64,000 bases of DNA from Lophius americanus (taxonomy: Eukaryota > Chordata > Actinopteri > Lophiiformes > Lophiidae). How positions within the stretch are numbered: the stretch's first letter is position 1; every line of letters starts with the position of its first letter. The position numbers and the translations under genes were made by a program. This document shows positions 31,770 through 42,749 of the stretch, in pieces. The stretch lies in contig JBBDHG010000028.1 in assembly GCA_037951165.1 (NCBI GenBank), positions 6,815,001-6,879,000 on the forward strand, given 5' to 3'. The notes under the pieces were generated by a model, which was not told the DNA's origin, ran no database searches, and was given only the letters and a program-made list of their open reading frames with translations.

Positions 31770-32790
31770 TTGGCTTTGTGGCTAGAGCTTGTCCTCTACT
31801 CTCTTATCAGCGATGAGCGGACGGGTTTCGTACGAGGAAGGTACCCTTCCCATAGTGTAAAGAGATTACTCACTCACTATACAGCTCTGAGGCACTGGTC
31901 TTTCCTCTGGATGCAGAGAAATCCTTTCATGGGCTGGAAAAGCACAACTAACCTTTTTTCTACACTCCATACATTTGGTCCAGTGGAACATTTTATCAAA
32001 TGGATACAGATTTGATATGCATCCCCTCTCTCTGCTGTGGTCACTGATGAGCTCAGGTCTAGTCATTTTAGTATTGAAGGGGTACCCGCCAGGGTTGTCC
32101 CCTGAACCCGCGGCTGTTTGCACTGGCTATGGCGCCGTTGGCCAAGTATTCGGTTAGATGTCAATACAAAAGGAATCTCTCTAAACTGTCAGTGTCGTAA
32201 AGTCTCGGTATATGCGGGTGGCATGCTAATTTTCTTAGATTCCCCAAGAGAATCAATTCCCAAATTGTTAGAGCTAATTAGTGACTGCGGGTGTCTCTCT
32301 GGATACAGATGAACTTGTGTAGGAGTGAAGCCATAGCGCCCAGCAGTGCACACACATTAGACCCAAGCACATTACAGACTTTCCTCTGGTCCCTGAAAAA
32401 GGTTTTCATACTTTGGCATAAAAGTAATAATTTCATTTAAAAGATCTTTCAAAATTAAATTATGCTCCCCTTTCGAGAACTGTAAAGGTGACCTCGATAG
32501 ATGGTGTGGTCTGCCCTTATCTTTATTAGGCCCTATTCCCTTGATTAAAATGAATACTCTTTCTCGTTTCCTTTACTTTTTTCAAATGCTTCCCGTTATA
32601 CTGTCAAAGAAAAATCCTTGCAAGGCCCAATTCTTCGATAGTATCGCACCATCATTTATCCTTTACCAACCAACTACAAAATGAAAAGATATTGTAGAAT
32701 GGTTTATAGATGATGCTGACTCAACCTGGCTCAGGTTGGATAAGATTCCTCCCATAAAACTGTCATCACTGAATATAGACTAAAGAATAC
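31770..32790 (+). pseudogene. L1-type LINE RT remnant
   Basis: Reads with frameshifts: LISDERTGFVRGRYPSHSVK, RLLTHYTALRH, WKSTTNLFSTLHTFG, HFIKWIQI*YASPLSAV, then VSVYAGGMLIFLDSPRESIP (YADD replaced by YAGG), and PLSLLGPIPLIKMNTLSRFL. This is the RT domain of an L1-type ORF2, same class as 16.2-18.7 kb but a different copy. Catalytic box lost. Confidence 0.85.
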
Positions 32791-33124
32791 ATTTTAAGTA
32801 ATATGTTAAATGTATGGCGTCAACTAATGGGTGATCTGCTATCTCCCCCAGGTACATGTTTGAAAATGAAGCACAACTTAAATTCATAACAAAAAGCTCC
32901 ATAATATTTTCTTTGGGATACTCTCAAAGAAACTAATGTAAGAGCCAAGTGTGAATCATAATGATGTGATGTCATAACAGCCTCTTGGATTAGAGGTGAA
33001 ACGTCCTCAAGCCAAAACAGAACAGGTGCTTTGGATTCAATCCACATGGATTAGAACTGGATGAGTGAAAATCTACACAGACATGTCATAATAATGTTTT
33101 CTTAACTATTGTGAGACTTTTTGA

Positions 33125-33375
33125 GTTTTTGGCATAACTCAGAAATTAATGGACAGATTTGCATGAAATTTTAACCAGAGGTTGTGTTTGGCAAACCCCT
33201 ATGCCTGATTAAGGTCCGGTGATGTAACGTCATGTAGTGGTGTGCCGTCATAAGTATATTTCCTTAACCATTAGGAGATAGGACACTGATGGAGGTTTTT
33301 TTGTTGTTGCCTTAAGCCTCTTAATAATGGATGGATTCAGTTGAAGTTCTGTATGGTAACGCATTGTGAGCCGTG
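33125..33375. repeat. Dispersed repeat (GACAGATTTGCATGAAATTT type)
   Basis: GGCATAACTCAGAAATTAAT, GACAGATTTGCATGAAATTT, GGCAAACCCCTATGCCTGA. Related to 13470-13550. Confidence 0.5.
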
Positions 33376-33589
33376 CCGTCAGAAAACACACACACAAAAA
33401 ATGCCTCTTTATTATTGTGATTTTGAATAATAAACTTTATTCCCATAAATCCAGGATAAATAAAGCACATGTTCCTAATCCCAACTCAACCTTTCACACA
33501 GCAGGAGCTCTTAGAAAGAAGATGAGAAACTCATGAACTCCTCCCAAAACCCAGAATTACTTTCTGAAGGTAGCCCTGAGCCGATACTA

Positions 33590-33690
33590 AGCTGTGTGTG
33601 TGTTTTTGTGTGTGTGTGTGTGTGTGTGCGTGCGTGTGTGTGCTTGTCTTCGTGCGTTCGTGCGTGTGCGTGGGTGTGTGTATCTGACCT
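33590..33690. repeat. Imperfect (TG)n microsatellite
   Basis: TGTGTGTGTTTTTGTGTGTG continuing with GTGCGTGCGTG variants. The Cys/Val-rich plus ORF is an artefact. Confidence 0.93.
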
Positions 33691-34059
33691 TGAGACACAC
33701 AGCTGTGGAATGTGGTCTGCTGGTGCGGCCTATTAGCGCATGAAGCTCACTAGTCACACCTCAGCGATGGTATTTGTGGAACCACAGATCATTTACGGGC
33801 TGAAAGAATGTTTTTTTTTTTTACAAACACAGAATCGACGGGCAGATTCACCAGAGAGATTTTTTTTTGCAACAGAGACCACAAGATGACTAAGATGTGA
33901 TGATGTTAGTCTAGGAGAGGAATCTGACGTGTGGAATGTGTTGTTTGACTAATTAATGAGTTTCAATTCTTTCAATATTCTATTTTCATATTCCCGGAAC
34001 CGTGCAACTAATCATTTAGCGACACACCAATAAGCCATGACATAATAACCAACCACTTT

Positions 34060-34270
34060 TACCACTTAACATCTCTCACCCCAGCAGACCTCTGAAGGTC
34101 TGCTGGGGTACCCAGATGTTTAGCAGCATTTGCTCTAAGTCCTGGAAGTTGTGATGCAGAGCCTCCATGGACGTGTTGGTCCTGAACATCCTTCAGATGT
34201 TGAATTGGATTGAGAACTTGAGACTTTGCAGTCCATGTCAACACTTTGAACTCGATATCCAATCCACTAA
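34060..34270 (-). pseudogene. Tc1-like transposase 3' fragment
   Basis: Minus strand: EFKVLTWTAKSQVLNPIQHL (the WPPxSPDLNPIEHLW region, degraded), then an ASQLPGL-type stretch and HLGTPADLQRSAGV. Same family as 52190-52490, whose copy keeps FKVLAWPPDSPDL. Confidence 0.8.
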
Positions 34271-34659
34271 AAGTTAACCATGGTAACAAGATGTCAATGT
34301 CACATAAAGTTCAGCTGTAGTACCTAAATGCAGACAAGACAAGGAGGCAGAAACGCATCAATAAAGATTTAATAAACCAACGTGCAACAAAAAGTAATAA
34401 TAATAAAACAAATTACAAAAATTATCCGAAATAACAAGAAAAAAAACAAGAAATGCAGATTTAACTCACCCACTTATAACTGAAAAAACAAACCTGGAAC
34501 AGGACGAGGACACGAGACATGAAACACGTTGAACATTTAGTATCACAGGGAGAATATTCATAGAGCTGACACCGACTCAGTATCAAAGACTATTGGAAAC
34601 CGGTCAGGGTTAGGGGATAGGTGAGGAGATCAAATCAGGGAGGAGACAATCTAGGACTC

Positions 34660-34850
34660 ACAGAACAGCAAAATGTATGTTTACATTGAAATGACATGTA
34701 TATAGACCAAAATGGTTGTTTTTTTCTATTCCTATGTTGTTTCTTGTGTAAGTAAGCACCTTGTGAACATTGAAAAAACAGAGGCAAAATTCCTTGCATG
34801 TCAACACATACTTGGCCGATAAAGCTGATTCTGACTCGGAAAAAGAAGTT
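34660..34850 (+). repeat. Retroposon 3' end (TTGGCCGATAAAGCTGATTC)
   Basis: ATTGAAATGACATGTATATAG, AAAATTCCTTGCATGTCAAC and TTGGCCGATAAAGCTGATTC then TGACTC. A recognised teleost LINE/SINE end without coding sequence. Confidence 0.6.
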
Positions 34851-34859
34851 CACAGAAAA

Positions 34860-35735
34860 AAATAGATAAAACAGATCTAACCTTCATAATAGAACAGGAA
34901 ACATCCTATAAGCCTGATGATAATTATAACCAGACAGAACCATGACAGTCAGTCATCAGCTGTATTTTTCCCATGACTATCTGTTTGGATGTTGGTTTTG
35001 ACTCACACACGCTTCCATAACATCTAGTGTGAGGATGGAACTCCCTGCTATTGTTTGGCATTAATCCAGATAAAAAGGAAATCCAGAATTTTTTTTCACT
35101 TTCTTTAAATCTGCCCAAATTTGTCAGTTTGGGCATGGACAGGACGGGTGCTTGAATTTCTGTCGCTCTACACGGAATACAAGCGCGCCGCCTCTCTATT
35201 TGTAATGTACCATACCAGCAACAAAGCAGAAACGCCAACATGACGCAAACAGTCTGTACTGCAACGCTAGGGTGTTCAAAGTGTCACTAATTATTAAAGT
35301 ATGCCTGATGCAATTTTGCGGATCCATACAAAAATAACACAAAGGAGTATTCGAGAAAATGGGTTTAGTCGGAACTCTGGGTTTGTTGAACCTGAGATAA
35401 GGTAAACTGTGGGTTTTCTGTTACAGAAATTGAGCGTAGTTAAACTCTTAGTCAATTATAATGTAATTTATACAGCGGTAAAACGGATATAATGCACAAA
35501 CATTTAATGATATTTTAATATAGTTTCGCTTAACTTCCAGCTCATGCAGTCATGTGACTAAGAATAAAACTTTATTCAACGTCTCCAAAACAACTGATAA
35601 GTTAATACTGACCCTGACATGAACAGTACCCAAAGCTACATTAAACAAGGTTCCTCCGACCTAATTGGGCCTTCTCTAAATCAAGATGTTTCTCAGTCCA
35701 TGAGTTACTGCTGGGCATTTGCTGCACTTTAAAAT
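34860..35735. other. Intergenic sequence, nothing firmly recognised
   Basis: A 105-aa minus ORF (34924-35241) is not protein-like. The stretch 35100-35260 is GC-richer than its flanks and may be part of an unassigned repeat. Confidence 0.4.
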
Positions 35736-35739
35736 AAAT

Positions 35740-36960
35740 TCACTAAGATTAACAATAAGGTCAATGTTTTAAAGATATTACTGTAAATATAATGTCAACC
35801 TATTTACAGTTATATGATTAATTACATGAAATGACAGTGTATTTATATACAATGTACACATATACATTATGATACATATATAAATTATAACTTTTTAAAC
35901 CTAGAAATCAGGCTCTACACTGCAAAAATAAAACTGTCAAATGGCAACGGTAACAGACCATTAAGTTGGAAACAGTATTCAACCGGTAGAGACGGTAAAT
36001 TATCTCCAATAATTATCTTTCCTTTATCTACCACATGTTGTCAGTACATACATACCAATACCAATTTATCTCTACAATCAAACCCTATGAAGCGCCCGGG
36101 GAACTGAGGTTTCAGGGTCTTGCTCAGGACCCACGGCCTGTTGTTTCAGGGGTTGGGCTCGAATCCTGGTCTCCATGTTGAGGGACGACTGCCCTACCCA
36201 CTGACCTAAAGCCGCCCCCAAATCAAGAAACAGTTAATTACTTTATTATTTAAAGACAGAATGTTACTGTGAAAATATAAACTTTTTGGCATTTTTAAAA
36301 TAATTTGACAAAAGTTTAAAGTAATAACGGTAAAAGTGTAATTCTGTCTAAATGACAGATTTTGCTGGCATGACAACATAGCCAGCTTTAACCATTCAGT
36401 AAGAGAAAAACGTTATTTTAACATCATTTTTGACATTATTTTTGTTTTTAAAGTAATGTACAATGATGTGTTGTAGAAAGGGGCAATATTTTTAACCTAA
36501 CTGAATTTTACTGTAAATTATATGTTTGGGGGTTTTATACAGAGTAGGAAGACATTAGCTGTTTGATGAGTTGGTCCTGATCGGTCTGCTTTTTATAAAA
36601 GCTTCTCCACAGATTTAACTTTTGCTATACTGTAAAAAAAAAAGAAAAATAAATCAATAAAATTTATGTTAAAATACAACCAACATATACAAAACATTAC
36701 TGTGAATTAAAAACAGATATAATGACAACTTGTTTCCAGTTTAGTTCATTCATTAAATTGACAGTTCAAATCAATAAATTCTAACTTTTACAACTTACAG
36801 AGTTTTTTCACAAATATATACTGTATTTTAGCATCCTATTTCTGTAGAAATTACACAATGCTATTTCTTTATGGTATAGGTTGGTTATTTATGTTTTCAA
36901 ACTAGCAAGATGTGTCCTTTAGCCAGAATGATACAAAAGTTTATATTTTCATGGTAAAAT
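35740..36960. repeat. Cluster of AT-rich ACAGTAAA-type repeats
   Basis: Several partial copies: around 35770-35990 (TTACTGTAAATATAATGTCA, CACTGCAAAAATAAAACTG), 36225-36545 (AATGTTACTGTGAAAATATA, AATTTTACTGTAAATTA) and 36630-36960 (TATACTGTAAAAAAAAAAG, AACATTACTGTGAATTAA). A family A element (36050-36222) sits between the first two. Confidence 0.55.
36050..36222 (+). repeat. Dispersed element, family A
   Basis: TTTCAGGGTCTTGCTCAGGA, GGGGTTGGGCTCGAATCCTG, CTGCCCTACCCACTGACCTA and AAGCCGCCCCC: the 3' two thirds of the family seen at 1677-1914. Confidence 0.65.
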
Positions 36961-37500
36961 TCTTTCATAATGAGATTGAGATTTTGTTGACAAAGCAGTA
37001 TAGATTAATAATATCTGAATGAATAAGTGGTTGATGATGGATGAGGGTGAGGTTTGGAGAAAATGAGGGGATGAAGGTTGATGAGCCACCCAGGTAGCAG
37101 ATGACTGAGTGGAGCGTGTTCTTACAGACATCTCCGTGAGTAATGGTTGAGTTAACAAGAGAGAGTAGCTACCAAAATACTGCACCTCGGATATGGTCCA
37201 ATAAAAACGATAAAGTAACTCAATCCAGAGACGTTGTTTACTTGACACGGAGAAACAGTTTGGAGAGGATGGTCTGTTCCTCCGAGCTTCTTTCAAGGTC
37301 CTGAGGAGTTGAGCAGACAAGCCAGCTGAGAATGGCATGAACCTGCTCTGTTGACCACACTGAATATCTGACACGTTCAAACAGTCGCGAACATTCCTCA
37401 GCTCTGACTGCCTCACACCCCGGTGGCAGCATCGCAGGAAGACTACAGCTTCAGCAGAGATGTACATATCTTCCTTCATCAGCCTCCGACGAGTATCAAA
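36955..37500 (-). other. Unidentified protein-like ORF region
   Basis: Two overlapping minus-strand frames are open. One runs 176 aa (36949-37479). The other, 37238-37432, reads MLPPGCEAVRAEECSRLFER, then VRYSVWSTEQVHAILSWLVC and STPQDLERSSEEQTILSKLF, and looks more protein-like. Upstream the first frame carries RLMKEDMYISAEAVVFL, so a single frameshifted ORF is possible. I recognise no family. It lies between PLCL1 and RFTN2; chance or a TE remnant cannot be excluded. Confidence 0.3.
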
Positions 37501-37729
37501 AAAACTTCCCGTTTTCTCTGCAGTTTTTTTTTTACTAATCCCTTGAGCCTCATTTGGAAAAAATTTTGTCTTTTCACATTTGATTTATTTGGAAAATTTT
37601 GGCATGATAATGTTATTAGTATCAAATATGTGTGGGTATTTTGAGGAGAACCTCAGATCTTATAATAATGTTTCTAGTTTGCTGAATAACAAAAAGGCCA
37701 ATGTTTAGTCCTAGTTTTTGCTTCTTTTA

Positions 37730-37950
37730 CTGTGCAGAATTCTAGATTTTAATTTTAAAAAAACTTTGGTTTATGTCAAAGCCAAAGGTTGTAATGTGTG
37801 CATGCAGCTCCCTCTAGTGGACAAAGGTGGTGTTTTTCAGCCAAAATCCCTCTCTGGGCCCAGAGTCCCACTTTTGTTATATTTTAGATTCATTGTCTTT
37901 CCAACTATGCAAAATGGAGAGTCCCCCTGGTGCTATTCCACAAAAGCTCT
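37730..37950 (+). repeat. Dispersed repeat (GCAGCTCCCTCTAGTGGACA type)
   Basis: TTCTAGATTTTAATTTTAAA, GTCAAAGCCAAAGGTTGTAA, GCAGCTCCCTCTAGTGGACA, AAGGTGGTGTTTTTCAGCCA. Counterpart of the 7419-7520 sequence in the other orientation. Confidence 0.65.
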
Positions 37951-38454
37951 GTAGAATAACGTGAACTTTGTGGTATTTCTTTCAAATTTGATCCTGTACT
38001 CTCAAAGAGTTTCTTAGCAAATTCATTGATTGTTTTGAGTTTCTTAGCCAATTCATTCAAAAGTAATAATCATAGATATATTGGTATTATTTGCTAAAAA
38101 AAAATTACTAAAAATAAGATTATAAAGGAATACATAAACAATGCTAAGAAAGTGAGTTTACTAAATGAGTTTAAAATTTAAAATCCATAAGAAATAAATT
38201 AAAATAAAAAACTAGAAAATTTTATAATTAAATAATAAAAATAAATTTCCAGCTCATCAAAGATCATGAGATCCTCACCGTGCATTCTGCCACATCAGGC
38301 TAAGTGCGGGGAAGCTTAATGTTCTGTTTACATGAAGACACACTGTGAAAATGATCTTCATACACACAGATATGTAAAATCCCTTCAATCTGCACGGCAG
38401 GTCACACCAGTACCCAGAATAACATGCCTGCTTGGAGATGGAGCTGCCAGGCAG

Positions 38455-38620
38455 GAAAAAAAGTGAAAGACCGAAGAGGAGGTTTCTGGATGTGGTGAGA
38501 GAGGACACTCAATTGGCTGATGTTACAGAGGAAGATGCAGAGGACAGGGGAAGGTAGGAAAAGAAGATCTGCTCTGGAGACCCCTAAAGGGAACAGCCCG
38601 AAATAGAAGAAGAAGACCTA
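38455..38620 (+). pseudogene. RTE-type LINE 3' end
   Basis: GGTTTCTGGATGTGGTGAGA, GAAGATGCAGAGGACAGGGG and GGAGACCCCTAAAGGGAACA, then A-rich GAAGAAGAAG. Matches the 3' ends at 59430-59540 and 9885. Confidence 0.8.
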
Positions 38621-38624
38621 CAGA

Positions 38625-40340
38625 TTTCTACAGATTTGTTAAAAACCAATGAGGGTGAGGACTGAGAAGAACATCTTGTGTGGGATCCTTGTTAGAGAGC
38701 AGCAAACAACTCTCACTTCAGATCATCTCACACTCATGAAAGTGAGTGATTCCCAGGTGTGTGTGGGAGCCTCAAACATTCCAGCAGCTCCCTGAGGGAA
38801 TATTTGCATGTAAAGGTGGAACAGGTGTGGTGCTCTGGTCTCATAGAGCTTCCACAGGGTTTTCTAATCTCTCATCTCCTGGTTCAAGGTGATGTCAGTA
38901 TCTCACACCTGCACAATAAGAACTCGTCGTTCACTAAACTGATGAGGAACAGGCCCTTCTTTGTTTTGTCCACATCTTATTTTAGACTGTTTACACATTT
39001 GCTACTGGGTCACAGGCAGGACATTGTGGTCATCAATAAGTTATAAATACAGACGTTTTTCAAGGACGACTCAGATTCCATCCTTTAGTAGAAGTAAATA
39101 TACAAGACTATAGAACAGTCCATACAAAAAATACCCTGCTAGATAAAAAGTTATTCAAAGTAACAGTTCGCCCAGGAATTAATTTATCAACTCACCCTGA
39201 TGTTGATGGGAAGTCGGGATATGTCTCTTAGTTCAGTAAACATTTCAGGAGCTCTACTGCAGAGGATCCTTACAGGATTCAATTCTTAAAAGTAATAGTT
39301 ATGAACTCCTTAGAGGAATGAGGTTTAGTAATGACAGTATTTTCATTTATAGGTGACCTGTTTAAGTGTCATTTACTGAATAAAATACACAACACAAAGG
39401 TCTATGTTGTTGTAAAAAAAAAAAAAATGTCTGGACATATATGACATATACCAAATAATACCAGATACCATTGTTGATGTCTTCAGTGTTATAGTAAAGA
39501 CAGTGTTGAACTAATAACCTGGTATTCTCAAAAAAAATGTTTTATTAACGCTTAAAATTTTCATCCAAGTTTGAAGGAATTAAAATATTACAGAAAAGTA
39601 CAACCTTCCCAAATGTGCTCTAATTAAATATATTTGTGTCCGCATAAATATGTCACAAAACATGTTCAGCTATGTCGAAGTGGAACACTAGATGGCGTCA
39701 TCATACAACAAATCTACACATGAGCAAGTGAGCCCTCACAGAGACTGTATAATAATAATAATACATTTAATATAAGAGCGTTTACGTTATAAACGCAGGC
39801 CTTAAAGTGGGATTAGGCAAGAAGGGGGTCCCTAAAGAGCTGGACCAGGTTAAGAGATCCTATGTAAATTAAGATATATATATATATATTGCAGTAATTG
39901 CAGAATTGCAGAAAGGGGTTTAATATTACTCCGTCAAGAAAACTTTTATCCAGCATCAGAAAAAGGCAAATATTAAAATCAAGTGTTGCCATGGCAACAT
40001 CTGAACGTCAGTCTTAAGAACGTCAACTACAAGTACGTCACAATATAGCGCCTCACAGTGGTATAGAATCTAAGAGGAAATTTGGAAATTCTCATTGGAT
40101 CAACGCGATGTCAATCTTGTATTCTTGTTGTTGATTGGTCAGGGAGGGCTTCCTCACTTGGAGGATTGTTTCCTGTGTTTTGGGCAATAGCAGATCAACA
40201 TGAAAAAAAGAAAATCCAAAGAAATCCATTTAATTAATGGATTTGATCCCGCCTCCAGAGGAGGATAGTGAAGTTTGTCCTCTGCCCTTCACTTCACACA
40301 GACTGCCTTTCACCTTGCTGTCCTGTAGGTGTCACTGTTG
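38625..40340. other. Intergenic sequence, nothing recognised
   Basis: Apart from a 13-base or longer A run near 39414 and a short TA run near 39872-39890, no gene or repeat family recognised. Confidence 0.5.
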
Positions 40341-40344
40341 AAGC

Positions 40345-40358
40345 TTAATCTGAATTTC

Positions 40359-40409
<51 letters not shown>

Positions 40410-40509
40410 AATAATAAAACCCATTTGTATAGGACTTCTCTGGACAAAGTTACAAAGTGCTCTACATGATAAAACAAGGAATTAGAAGACACCATCAATA
40501 ACAGAAAAC
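40345..40509 (-). pseudogene. LINE 3' tail (left part of a split minus-strand LINE)
   Basis: An (AAT)n run (40359-40418) then CCCATTTGTATAGGACTTCT, TACAAAGTGCTCTACATGAT and CAATAACAGAAAACAATCAC. On the minus strand this is a typical teleost LINE 3' end. It continues at 41186 after the inserted L2-type element. Confidence 0.7.
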
Positions 40510-41185
40510 AATCACAAACATCATTCTTCCCTCACCTTGAGTGATGCTGAAAAGCTGGTCCACGCGTTCGTCTCCTCCCGACTGGATTACTGTAACGCAC
40601 TTCTCATCGGGATCCCTGATAAAAGTCTTCAAAGACTACTGTATGTTCAAAACAGTGCTGCAAGGATCCTGATGAGAGTTCTTAAACACGAACACATCAC
40701 CCCTGTTCTTCATTCCCTTCATTGGCTTCCCATCTCCACCAGGATTGATTATAAGATCTCTCTCCTCACTCACCAGTGCATCCATGGTAACGCATCCCCC
40801 TAAATAAAAGAACCACTCACCCCACTGACCTCAACACGATCCCTCCGTTCTACCCACTCATACCGCCTCTTCCTTCCCCGGACTAAGCTCAGCACCATGG
40901 GTGATCGGGCCTTCTCTTCTGCTGCCCCTCGTCTGTGGAATGCACTCCCTGACCATCTGAGGGCTCCACAGACGACTGACACATTTAAAAAAGGACTTAA
41001 AACTTTCCTTTTTAGCAGAACCTATAACTTTTAATCAACATTGCTGCTTTTTGTCATGTTTTTATATAGTTATTATTTTATTTTTTATTGATGATTTTAT
41101 CTGCTTTTACTTTGTAGCACTTTGAGATTTGATCCAAATGTAAAGTGTGTTATAAATTAAATGTATTATTATTATTATTATTACA
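40510..41185 (+). pseudogene. L2-type LINE RT C-terminus and 3' end, inserted
   Basis: LSDAEKLVHAFVSSRLDYCN (from 40530), ALLIGIPDKSLQRLLYVQNS, ILMRVLKHEHITPVLHSLHW, DYKISLLTHQCIHGN, then after a stop APRLWNALPDHLRAPQTTDT and FKKGLKTFLFSRT. It ends TTTGAGATTTGATCCAAATG plus ATT repeats. 5'-truncated. Good conservation of frame suggests a fairly young copy. It splits a minus-strand LINE. Confidence 0.9.
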
Positions 41186-42745
41186 AATAACAAGAACAGA
41201 GTCCAACTAGGAAATGAAATGACTAAAATACTTTCTTGAAACGATGTTTTAAGAAGTGTTTTAAAGGATGATCCTGATCCTCAGCTCCTCAGGCAGGGAG
41301 TTCCAGAGTTGAGGGCCCTGACTGCAGAAGACCGGCCACCTTTAGTTCTGACACGCAACTCAGGATCAGCCAGCAGAGCTATGTCTGAAGATCTGAGACT
41401 ACGCCCTGGCTCATATAGGTGGAGCATTTCAGTGATGTAGGTGGGAGCGAATCCATTAAAAGCCTTAAAAGTAACCAGTAAGTTCTTCAAATCGATTTTA
41501 AAACTTTCAATTACCTGCATTGTTAAAATGATCTTGTAGCTTATCGGTTGAATGATTAGCTTGATAGTTTCTGCTATGAACAGATGCAGAGGCAAAGGCA
41601 CTGTTAAAACTATCAGGTAAGTCATAATGGCGACACGAGAGGATATGAAGGTAGCTACTATAGGAGCGGGAGATGGGAGAGTGGACTTAAAAATAACAGT
41701 CTTATGGTCAGATACGATTAAACTAGTTGACAGTCAACAAATGTCAACACAATCTAGACTCTAGATTTGGTCATTTAGTCCTACTGTAGATTCTAGAGAA
41801 AGACCAAACAACAGCACAATGTCAAAATCGTGGCCCTTTAAATGAGAAGGGCCCTCAACTGACCTCAAAAGAGGAAAAACTGACAAGTGAGTACTGGGAA
41901 CATACAAAGCTGTATCTGAATCACAGCCAGTCCACCTCCTCGACATGAAAGCCTAGGCTGCTGAAAATAACTAGAACCTGGATGTCAACTTCATTCAGAG
42001 CAAAGCAATCGCCTGGGCTAAGCCAAGGCCAAGACAGCAAAAGGAAATCTAGCTGCTTCCATGCAATGAAATCATGACAGAAAATTGACTGACTTGCTAG
42101 AGATATAATGTTCAACAAACCGAAAACTGCTGAGTTGTGATTACAGGACAAAGAGTGATGCGATAAGTTAGCCAGGTTGATAGGAGAAGAAGTGGTCTTA
42201 ACAGAGATCAGGTTGTTTCTGTTAGGCCCGTATGACAGAGGCTGTGTTGGAGAATGTCTCAGGTTGGTCCTGACAGGAATTAATAAATCAGTGTGAGGGG
42301 CGGAAATAAAACCGGCCGGACCCGCACTGCCAGAGACGGTGCTAATTGGTGCAGAGTTGGGAAGCTGTGCAGGGTCTTGGTGGGGAAATCCTCAGAAGGA
42401 GCTACAAGCAATGAAGTGAATAATATTATGGATCAGCTTTCCTGTTACTTTGCTGTGTAGATGGAAAACATCATGTCCCCCTTGGACCAGAAAGAGTCAA
42501 AGTGACTGATAAAACCAAGACCAGTGGCAGTAGCGAAATGTTGCATCCAAAGATGAAGGCTAAGAAGTCGACTGAAATGTTCATAGCTTTTGGACACGGT
42601 TGGAAGAGGACCAGACAGGACACACCTCCTTCCTAGTGACTCAGCTGTGGAGGTTATAGATTCAAGCACAGAATGTAGTTTGAGCAGCATCTGGACATGA
42701 CATTGTTTGTAGTAGTTTGTGCGATTACAGTGTGTACAGAGGGTT
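41186..42745 (-). pseudogene. LINE with SGNH-esterase-like ORF1 and endonuclease/RT remnants (right part of split element)
   Basis: Minus strand from the high end: SLGRRCVLSGPLPTVSKSYE, HFSRLLSLHLWMQHFA and FISHFDSFWSKGD (esterase-like ORF1, 42690-42445); FGLLNIISLASQSIF, LDFLLLSWPWLSPGD and RGGGLAV (endonuclease, 42150-41900); DHKTVIFKSTL; then a large deletion and the RT C-terminus LLVTFKAFNGFAPTYITEML, YEPGRSLRSSD, QLWNSLPEELRIRI with a frameshift (41480-41260). Member of the L2/Rex1-like group by recognition. Not functional. Confidence 0.8.
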
Positions 42746-42749
42746 GGAT

